Source of the DNA: CAZAQS01 sp964486825
GTDB lineage: Bacteria > Chloroflexota > Anaerolineae > Anaerolineales > UBA4823
DNA: 7,887 nucleotides
Direction of reading: 5' to 3'
NCBI GenBank assembly: GCA_964486825.1
Contig: CAZAQS010000222.1
Span: 1-7,887, forward strand
Shown: one piece after another, positions 1 to 5,517 of the stretch
Position numbering within the stretch: the first letter of the stretch is position 1
How the letters are laid out: each line of letters starts with the position of its first letter
Made by a program: the position numbers and the translations under genes
The notes under the pieces: model-generated
Told to the model about the DNA's origin: nothing
The model's database searches: none
What the model saw: the letters and a program-made list of their open reading frames with translations, nothing else

Positions 1-222
1 TAGACCGTAAGACCCGTCCGGTTTATCGGTCAGGCCGTGGGCACGTGCGTCAGGGGCAATTGGAATCAGGCCCGCATCGACAAGGTTCGGGGCGACAGCT
101 TCCCAAATACGGGCATTCGAAGCCAGGCCATGTAGAAGCAGGACTGGCTGCCCGCCATCTTCCAGGTTCCAGTGCAGGTAATGTGTGCGAATCCCGTTGA
201 TGAATAAATAAGAAGATTGCAT
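1..222 (-). CDS. alpha/beta hydrolase, N-terminal part (runs off left edge)
   Basis: The 74 codons from the ATG at 220-222 to the window edge read as the beginning of an alpha/beta-hydrolase fold enzyme. A short beta hairpin (YLFINGIRTHYLHW, residues 5-18) is followed by the strand and oxyanion-hole motif LLLHG (28-32), then SNARIW, and then the DARAHGLTDKP segment (58-68), which matches the family's D-x-R-G-H-G-x-S-x-x-P signature. The nucleophile elbow, acid and histidine lie beyond the edge, so substrate and reaction cannot be stated; esterases, lipases, haloalkane dehalogenases and peptidases share this start. The gene begins 31 nt after the gatB stop on the same strand and may be cotranscribed with it. 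No good ribosome binding site precedes the ATG. An in-frame GTG at 250-252 is an alternative start, but the ATG gives the more usual N-terminus for the family. Confidence 0.85.
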   Translation of the reverse strand, partial: MQSSYLFINGIRTHYLHWNLEDGGQPVLLLHGLASNARIWEAVAPNLVDAGLIPIAPDARAHGLTDKPDGSYGL

Positions 223-253
223 AACAGCCAGACTGTGTTCTACCCTGCCCACC

Positions 254-1705
254 CTATTCCTGGGCCAGCATCCCTTCCATAATAGAGCGCACCAGCTGCG
301 GGTCAGCTTTGCCGCCGGATTTCCGCATTACCTGCCCCACGAACCAGCCAATCAGTGAAAGTTTCCCATTCCGGTAAGATGCAACTTGTTCGGGGTTCTC
401 CTCGATCACCGCTTTGCAGTAAGCGCGGATGGCCTGCTCATCGCCCACCTTAGCCAGACCTTCTCCCTTTACAATTTCCAATGGAGCTTTACCCGAATCC
501 TGGACTTTCTCCAGCAGGGCTTTGCCGGTCGAGGTATTGATGGTCCCGGCGTCGACCAGCTTGATAATTTCTGCCAGGTAAAGCGGGGAAAGTTTAAGCT
601 CGGATGCGGGGATGGCGCGATCATTGATCATACGCAGAACATCATTCATCAGCCAGTTTGATACCCGTTTGGGGTCACCCCCGTAGGAGGCGATCGCCTC
701 TTCATAATAATCCGCCAGGCCGCGCTCACTGGTTAAGATATCGGCGTCGTATTCAGGGAGACTGTACTGCAGGACGAAGCGCGAACGCCTTTCCAAAGGT
801 AACTCGGGCATATCCTGCAAGATCAACGTGCGCCAGGCCTCATCCAGGCGGACGGGGAGCAAATCTGGCTCACGGAAGTAGCGGTAATCGGCTTCCGTCT
901 CTTTAGAGCGCATCTTCCGCAGCACCCCGGCGTCTTCGTCCCATTCCAGCGTCCAGGCCTGGATAGAGCGCCCGGCGCTTACCTCCCGGATCTGGCGCTC
1001 GATCTCGGTTTGGATGGATTCTCTCACAGCTACAATGGAATTGACGTTCTTGATCTCTGTTTTGGGGTTAAGGTAATCTGCCCCCTTGGGTCGTATTGAG
1101 ACGTTAGCGTCACAGCGCAGATGGGCTTTTTCCATATCCGCTTCGGAGATACCCAGCCAGCGCAGAAGCTGGCGCAGTCGGATCAGGTATTGGGCGGCCT
1201 CGTCGGCGGTTCGCAGGTCAGGACCAGTGACCATCTCGATCAAGGGCACACCGCAACGGTTGAAATCGATCAACCGGCGCCCGTTGTCGTTCTTGGTCTT
1301 GCCGGCATCCTCTTCGATATGCAACTTATGAATAGTAACATGCCGCACATAACCATCCGGCATGGGCAGGTCCAGGTGCCCGCCAACCGCCAGAGGCATA
1401 TCGTATTGAGAAATCTGGTAGCCCTTCGGAAGGTCTGGATAAAAGTAATTCTTACGGTCGAAATATGATACCGGTTGGACCTGGGCGTGCATCGCCTCTG
1501 CCAGCAATACTGCTTTTTCTACAACCAACTTGTTCAGTACAGGCAGCACACCCGGAAGACCACTGCATACTGGACAGATATTGGTGTTGGGAGGTTGGTT
1601 CCAAGAATCGGCTTTGCAGGGGCAGAAAATCTTGGTCGTTGTATTGAGCTGGATATGGGTTTCCAATCCAATCACTGCCTCGTAATCAGGGTGGATTTCA
1701 GCCAT
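254..1705 (-). CDS. gatB: Asp-tRNA(Asn)/Glu-tRNA(Gln) amidotransferase subunit B
   Basis: GatB binds misacylated Glu-tRNA(Gln) or Asp-tRNA(Asn) and activates the acyl group with ATP, so that ammonia from GatA can convert it to the amide. The 483-residue length fits the family. Visible landmarks are the GLETHIQL start (13-20), a CxC...CxxC zinc site (Cys28, Cys30, Cys44, Cys47), the very conserved RKNYFYPDLPKGYQISQYD block (84-102), HIEEDAGK (129-136) with the acidic residues of the kinase site, and the GatB signature around DFNRCGVPLIEMVTGPD (147-163). The C-terminal roughly 150 residues form the helical GatB/YqeY tail domain that holds the tRNA. The ATG at 1703-1705 has GGAG (1712-1715, minus strand) 6 nt upstream, which supports this start. 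Its partners gatC and gatA lie about 3.8 kb away behind an iron-uptake cassette, so this subunit is probably transcribed separately from them. Confidence 0.98.
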   Translation of the reverse strand: MAEIHPDYEAVIGLETHIQLNTTTKIFCPCKADSWNQPPNTNICPVCSGLPGVLPVLNKLVVEKAVLLAEAMHAQVQPVSYFDRKNYFYPDLPKGYQISQYDMPLAVGGHLDLPMPDGYVRHVTIHKLHIEEDAGKTKNDNGRRLIDFNRCGVPLIEMVTGPDLRTADEAAQYLIRLRQLLRWLGISEADMEKAHLRCDANVSIRPKGADYLNPKTEIKNVNSIVAVRESIQTEIERQIREVSAGRSIQAWTLEWDEDAGVLRKMRSKETEADYRYFREPDLLPVRLDEAWRTLILQDMPELPLERRSRFVLQYSLPEYDADILTSERGLADYYEEAIASYGGDPKRVSNWLMNDVLRMINDRAIPASELKLSPLYLAEIIKLVDAGTINTSTGKALLEKVQDSGKAPLEIVKGEGLAKVGDEQAIRAYCKAVIEENPEQVASYRNGKLSLIGWFVGQVMRKSGGKADPQLVRSIMEGMLAQE

Positions 1706-1734
1706 AGCAAACTCCGCATCATAAAAAGTTCCGG

Positions 1735-1763
1735 ATTTTAGAGAGCGCCACGCAAAGCGTCAC
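1735..1763 (-). promoter_or_regulatory. candidate promoter for gatB (weak)
   Basis: On the minus strand, GTGACG (1758-1763) and TAAAAT (1735-1740) are separated by 17 nt. This would start transcription about 25 nt before the gatB ATG. The -35 is poor (TGAC core only) and the -10 is fair. A local promoter is expected because the neighbouring gene on the right belongs to an iron-regulated cassette, but read-through from that cassette is equally possible on sequence alone. Confidence 0.25.
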
Positions 1764-1835
1764 GCTGCCATAAACCGGGAGGTAAGAATCCCGAAAAGCA
1801 TCCTAATTGTAACTCATGTGATGGGGGAGTTAGTC

Positions 1836-2429
1836 TTAACCGTACCTGGTGTCGGGCAGATCCTGTTCCAAATCGCTCCGGCGAGATGACAAATCCACGA
1901 TCCGAACCTGGCGAGCCAGATCGTTTTCCATTGCCAGCTCACTGTGATCGATCTTTACTACGGTAACCGGGGATTGTTGCAACACCTCCACCCAATAACC
2001 CGGTACCAGCCCGTAAGCCTGAAGCTGGGATTTCCTGGCGGGCGTGATATCTTCAGCAAATCCTTCGATCATGACGTGGCAACCCACCGGGACATCCAGA
2101 AGCGTCAACGGGAAATGAGGGCCAGCCCCAATCATCCTCTGATAGGCATTCCGGAAGTGACGATGCCGGCCCCGTCGCCGGAATAAGCGCGGCCGGCGTG
2201 ACTCGTGATCTTCCAGACCCCCGTTGCCTTCCACGATGTGAGAACCAGGCAGCAAAGAGGAAGCCATGCGAGCCAGCCAGGACTGCTGAATGTCGACTGT
2301 CTTATAGCCGCAAGAGGGACAACACACCAGGTTGCATCCCGCGTGTAGTGGGCAGGCAGAACATCCTGCTTGCTCGGCAGGGTTATAGGAGTGCCCGCAT
2401 AAGGGGCAGGTAATGGATTTGTGCATCAT
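1836..2429 (-). CDS. FeoA-domain protein with N-terminal Cys-rich zinc-ribbon-like module
   Basis: This is a probable accessory protein of Fe(II) uptake. The C-terminal half (about 106-180, from FPLTLLDVPVG to LARQVRIVDL) reads as a FeoA/SH3-like domain, including the typical YGLVPGYWVEVLQ turn and the HSELAMENDLARQV end. FeoA is thought to act on the cytoplasmic side of FeoB. The N-terminal about 45 residues hold eight cysteines: CPLC (8, 11), CSAC (23, 26), Cys32 and CCPSC (36, 37, 40), enough for one or two zinc or iron sites. A strongly basic linker (about 78-94, rich in Arg and His) joins the halves. Free-standing FeoA is usually about 75-90 residues, so at 197 this is a fusion. I chose the ATG at 2427-2429 because it gives an ATGA overlap with the feoB stop and implies translational coupling; an in-frame ATG at 2436-2438 (200 residues) has no better ribosome binding site. 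FeoA-like identity is fairly sure; the Cys-module function is unknown. Confidence 0.85.
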   Translation of the reverse strand: MMHKSITCPLCGHSYNPAEQAGCSACPLHAGCNLVCCPSCGYKTVDIQQSWLARMASSLLPGSHIVEGNGGLEDHESRRPRLFRRRGRHRHFRNAYQRMIGAGPHFPLTLLDVPVGCHVMIEGFAEDITPARKSQLQAYGLVPGYWVEVLQQSPVTVVKIDHSELAMENDLARQVRIVDLSSRRSDLEQDLPDTRYG

Positions 2430-4396
2430 AGGCCCCATCCGATCAATAAGAGTAGCCGGTTAATCAAGCCGCCAACAAAAAAGGCCAACGGGAAGATCAG
2501 GGCAATGATCCCAATGGCAGTACGCCAATTCCTCTCTTTGGCGATCATCATTACGCTGGCTATGCAAGGTATAAACAAGGTGATCGTCGTCATAGCCACA
2601 ACTACCTGAAGCGGGGTGAGCATGCCCTGGCTTTGCATTACGAACAAGCCTGTGGCGCCAAAATCACGCCGCAGAAAACCCATCAGGAAGGCTGCACTGG
2701 CCTGCGGAGGCAGACCCAACCAACCGGCCACCAACGGTTCACCGGCCCGGATCAATATACTCAATAAGCCTGTAATATGCAGGATGAACATGAGCGCGGT
2801 GCCAAGTAGGAAGAGCGGGACAACTTCTTTCAAATACCATTCCAGGCGGGCCAGGGTCTTCACAATCACATTGGAAAGCAAAGGAAAGCGCAGGGGCGGC
2901 AGATCAACCAGCAGGGTCGTGCGCTCTCCTGGCAAGACCCTGGCAGCCAGCCAGCCTACTGCCAGCATGACAAAAACCACCACGCTTCCCCAAATCAAGG
3001 TCGCCTGGAGCGATACGGCCGCCAGCATTCCCAGCACGACCCCTAACTGGGCTGAGCATGGCACTGCCAGTGCCAGCAAGAGCGTCACCAGGACACGCTC
3101 CCGCTTGCTTTCCAGTACCCGAGTGGTGAGAGTCGCCATGGTGACACACCCCAGTCCCAGCACCATCGGCAGGACGGCCTTGCCATTCAATCCCATGGCC
3201 TGAAAGAAACGGTTGCTCAGGGCTGCCAACCGGGGCAGGTAGCCCGAGTCTTCCAGCACGCCAAAGGCCAGGAAAAATGTGGTTACAATTGGAAGGATCA
3301 AAGCCAGAGCATAGGTGACGCCCATCGTCCATTGTCCATATTCACCCACCAGGAAATCAACCGCTAAGGGAAACGGGACCAGGCGGGTGACCCATCCCGT
3401 CACCCAAGGATTGAGAATTTCTTCAAAGACATATTCTTCTAAAACCCCAACCAGGGTCCCGGCCCCAAAAATACCAACAAACCACAATACCGCTCCCAAA
3501 ACACCCGCCAGGATAAAGATGCCCCAAACCGGGTGCGTAGTTAATCGGCTGAAATTGAACGCGCCTTGCTTTTTATCCGAACCAGACTGAATGATGGTCG
3601 CATGAGCTACCTTTTGGACATAATCCAGGCGGCTACGTTGGATCACAGCCATAAGCGGCTCAACAAAGGAAAGCTGCAGAGATTCACGCATCTCTACGAG
3701 TTCGGCAAGCTGTCTGTCTTCCAGGCGCTCCTGGAGCCAGGCTTCACAGACGGGATCTCCACTGAGCCAGAGCAACGCCAGGTACCTGGAATTGACCGGC
3801 GCTTCAGGGAATCTCAAGCTTGCCTCAGCCAGGGCCGCTTCTATTTCCGGGGGATAGGTCATCCGGAAGTGTGGGTGATCAGCAGTCCGGATTGCCTCAA
3901 CCAGCTCGTTGACGCCTTTTCCATAGATTGCAGCCGTGGGTACAACCGGGCAAGTTAAATATTCAGACAGCAGATCGTGGTTAACTACCACACCCCTGGC
4001 ATCAGCTTCATCCATCATATTAAGGGATAGGACAAGCGGTATACCCATCTCAGCCAGCTGGATGGTCAGCAGCAATGTGCGACGAAGGTTCTTTGCATCT
4101 CCAACCTGCAATACAGCTTCTAGTCGCTCGTTTAGTAGCACCCGCGCCGTCACCAGCTCGTCTTCAGATTGAGGCGGGAATGTTACTACTCCGGGTGTGT
4201 CGACGACGATGACACCTGGAAGCTCTCTAGCCAAACCCCGGGTTACCTCAACCGTTGTTCCAGGATAATTCGAGATGGTGGCATGCTGCCCGGTCAGGCG
4301 TTGAAAGATAACCGATTTCCCAACGTTAGGATGCCCTACCAGGGCAATACTCCCGCCGGGTGAAATCCTGACCTGGGAAGGACTGTGACAATGCAT
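2426..4396 (-). CDS. feoB: ferrous iron transport protein B (Fe(II) permease with G domain)
   Basis: FeoB carries Fe(II) across the cytoplasmic membrane. The N-terminal G domain is complete: G1 GHPNVGKS (21-28), G2 around NYPGTT (43-48), G3 DTPG (66-69) followed by SEDE, G4 NMMD (126-129) and a G5-like PTAAIYGKG (153-161). A helical spacer leads to LTTHPVWG (285-292), the usual entry to the membrane part, which fills about 291-650 with many hydrophobic helices. Gate-type motifs follow: LEDSGY (381-386), GLGC (414-417), PCSAQLG (446-452), GFLRRDFGATG (573-583) and FIPCIAS (608-614). At 656 residues it is shorter than E. coli FeoB (773). GLGCVTMA and GFLRRDFGA differ from the classical GFGCNVPA and GFLAKE forms and mark a divergent FeoB subgroup. 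Minus-strand GGAG (4407-4410) sits about 10 nt before the ATG. It starts 18 nt after fur and overlaps the FeoA-like gene by 4 nt. Confidence 0.97.
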   Translation of the reverse strand: MHCHSPSQVRISPGGSIALVGHPNVGKSVIFQRLTGQHATISNYPGTTVEVTRGLARELPGVIVVDTPGVVTFPPQSEDELVTARVLLNERLEAVLQVGDAKNLRRTLLLTIQLAEMGIPLVLSLNMMDEADARGVVVNHDLLSEYLTCPVVPTAAIYGKGVNELVEAIRTADHPHFRMTYPPEIEAALAEASLRFPEAPVNSRYLALLWLSGDPVCEAWLQERLEDRQLAELVEMRESLQLSFVEPLMAVIQRSRLDYVQKVAHATIIQSGSDKKQGAFNFSRLTTHPVWGIFILAGVLGAVLWFVGIFGAGTLVGVLEEYVFEEILNPWVTGWVTRLVPFPLAVDFLVGEYGQWTMGVTYALALILPIVTTFFLAFGVLEDSGYLPRLAALSNRFFQAMGLNGKAVLPMVLGLGCVTMATLTTRVLESKRERVLVTLLLALAVPCSAQLGVVLGMLAAVSLQATLIWGSVVVFVMLAVGWLAARVLPGERTTLLVDLPPLRFPLLSNVIVKTLARLEWYLKEVVPLFLLGTALMFILHITGLLSILIRAGEPLVAGWLGLPPQASAAFLMGFLRRDFGATGLFVMQSQGMLTPLQVVVAMTTITLFIPCIASVMMIAKERNWRTAIGIIALIFPLAFFVGGLINRLLLLIGWGL

Positions 4397-4414
4397 TCCG
4401 CTGAATCTCCTCTC

Positions 4415-4870
4415 TCAACGACCGTCTTGCCTGGAGGTATGTCCCTGCCCCTCCAGTAGGCAATGACGGCAAAGGCCATAAAAGACCAGGGAAGCATTCT
4501 CTACTTTGACCCCTTGCTCCTGTTCGTATTGGGCCTGGATGCGGGCCAACTCTTGGCTGTCAAATTCGACCACTTGTTTGCAGCTCGTGCAAACAAAGTG
4601 ATGGTGATCTGTTGTGAAGCTGGTATCGAAGCGCTCCTGGCGGCGGTCCTCTTCTATCCATAAGGAATTGACCATACCTTCTTCTTCCAACCAGCGCATG
4701 GTGCGATAGACGGTGGAGAGGTGCAACCCAGGAGCCCGCCGCCTGACCAATTGGTGCAGCTCTTCAGCTGTCGGGTGGCCCTGTACTGACTTCAGGGTCT
4801 CCAAAATCAAACGGCGCTGTTCTGTCATCCGTTTGCCTTGAGTTTGGATACGTAATTTCGTCTCTTGCAC
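4415..4870 (-). CDS. fur: Fur-family metal-responsive repressor
   Basis: This is a DNA-binding repressor whose activity depends on metal; beside feoB the likely ligand is Fe(II). Numbered from the upstream GTG (4880-4882), it shows the winged-helix core MTEQRRLILETL, HPTAEELHQLV (36-46) and the recognition helix LSTVYRTMRWLEEEGMV (55-71). The dimerisation/metal domain follows with DHHHFVCTSC (92-101) and CRHC (138-141), the two CxxC pairs of the structural zinc site. I set the start at the GTG at 4868-4870 (151 residues). GGAGG (4876-4880) lies exactly 5 nt before it, whereas the upstream GTG is preceded only by the palindrome and lacks a ribosome binding site. Four extra residues (MEEL) would be added by the longer start. 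It leads the fur-feoB-feoA-like cassette and probably regulates itself through the adjacent palindrome. Zur-, PerR- or Mur-type specificity cannot be excluded from the sequence, but the neighbours favour iron. Confidence 0.93.
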   Translation of the reverse strand: MQETKLRIQTQGKRMTEQRRLILETLKSVQGHPTAEELHQLVRRRAPGLHLSTVYRTMRWLEEEGMVNSLWIEEDRRQERFDTSFTTDHHHFVCTSCKQVVEFDSQELARIQAQYEQEQGVKVENASLVFYGLCRHCLLEGQGHTSRQDGR

Positions 4871-4875
4871 CAGTT

Positions 4876-4880
4876 CCTCC
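4876..4880 (-). promoter_or_regulatory. ribosome binding site that decides the fur start
   Basis: GGAGG on the minus strand, 5 nt before the GTG at 4868-4870. It lies inside the coding sequence of the longer alternative start (GTG at 4880-4882). A strong Shine-Dalgarno there argues that translation begins at the inner GTG. Confidence 0.7.
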
Positions 4881-4882
4881 AC

Positions 4883-4905
4883 TTATTGCAAACGGTTTGC
4901 AATAA
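4883..4905. promoter_or_regulatory. 23-bp perfect palindrome, probable Fur-family operator
   Basis: Two 11-bp arms, TTATTGCAAAC and GTTTGCAATAA, mirror each other exactly around a single central base (4894). Odd-centred palindromes of 19-23 bp with an AT-rich outer part are the usual operators of Fur, Zur and PerR dimers. Its place, 12 nt upstream of the preferred fur start and directly before the fur-feoB-feoA-like cassette, fits autoregulation. A minus-strand TATGAT (4917-4922) could serve as -10, which would put the palindrome just downstream of the transcription start; no convincing -35 was found. The same motif is not seen elsewhere in the window. The palindrome is seen directly; binding by this regulator is inferred. 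Confidence 0.85.
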
Positions 4906-5005
4906 GATACAACCTTATCATACACGCCGAATCAGGAATCCCTTAGTGACATTCTTCGTCTCCTACCAGGATAACCTTCCTTCTTCAGTTGTTAGATAGG
5001 GTGAT

Positions 5006-5500
5006 TTATGAGCTGTCAGACAGACGGGACTGGACTTTTTCGCCGGTCAATTCGCGCAAGGCGTCAGCAGCAATCCAACGCGCCGCTTTCGAATCCAGCG
5101 TGGCGATTTGCTGGGCTGTTTCTATCGCCCGGGTATTCAACCCCTGGTTACGCTTGCCCAGTCCTCGTAGCGCCCAGTTGACGGCTTTCTTGACGAAATT
5201 CCTGTCATCCTTCGCCGCGCCCAGGATCAGGGGGAAAAAGGGCTCGAAAGCTGAATCGGGAGCTTTCTTATCATGTACAGCCAGGGCAGCCAGGATACGC
5301 GCCTCGTGGATGCCTGACTCCCATAGCTCAATGGCAAGGGCATGATCTCGTTTGATCTCGCGTGCCATGCCTCGCAATACCGGCATAGACACCCCCAGCG
5401 TGTTTTGGGGATTGATACCATAACGGGCCATGCCCTCCACATTAGAAGGATTGGCCAATGAAATCAGGCGTCCAATGATTTATTGTGCTTCTGATCCCAT
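5006..5500 (-). pseudogene. AlkD-like DNA alkylation repair protein, damaged (nonsense codon and internal deletion)
   Basis: The 150 codons from the TTG at 5456-5458 (LANPSNVEGMARYGINPQN...) closely match the start and end of AlkD-like alkylation repair glycosylases (DNA_alkylation family, HEAT-like repeats), which are normally about 220-240 residues. Two lesions are visible. First, an ATG at 5498-5500 opens the same frame, but its seventh codon is TAA (5480-5482); after the stop the frame continues as IIGRLISLANP, which still looks like the family's N-terminus. Second, GIHEARILA (49-57) is joined directly to ALAVHDKKAPD (58-68). In the family as I recall it, about 65 residues lie between these, including the region of the catalytic Asp and Trp and a DNA-contacting Arg. 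The reading frame is kept across the join. The C-terminal repeats (NFVKKAVNWALRGLGKRN, DSKAARWIAADALREL) look intact. It follows gatA by 17 nt. A TTG-initiated 150-residue protein remains possible but would lack the active site. Confidence 0.75.
5278..5293. repeat. 7-bp direct repeat at the deletion join in the AlkD-like remnant
   Basis: CAGCCAG occurs at 5278-5284 and again at 5287-5293, separated by GG. This is exactly where the two conserved halves of the AlkD-like remnant are joined. Short direct repeats at a breakpoint are typical of slipped or microhomology-mediated deletion, but a repeat encoding Leu-Ala in a Leu/Ala-rich helix could also arise by chance. Confidence 0.5.
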
Positions 5501-5517
5501 CTCTTAGGAAGATATCC

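Noticed and set aside
1776..1793. CGGGA...TCCCG inverted repeat downstream of the FeoA-like gene
   Set aside because: The stem is five pairs with an eight-base loop, and on the minus strand it is followed by GTTTATGG rather than a T run, so it does not make a credible terminator.
2616..3203. 195-codon open frame on the plus strand
   Set aside because: It lies wholly antisense to the well-supported membrane part of feoB, its product is rich in Arg, Ser, Thr and Pro as expected of an antisense shadow, and it matches no family I know.
2904..3332. 142-codon minus-strand frame inside feoB
   Set aside because: It is an out-of-frame shadow of feoB, whose own frame carries the conserved motifs throughout this stretch without interruption.
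4906..5005. Possible small gene or RNA between fur and the AlkD-like remnant
   Set aside because: No open frame with a ribosome binding site and no convincing stem-loop with a T tail was found; apart from the palindrome next to it and a weak TATGAT at 4917-4922 I see nothing there.
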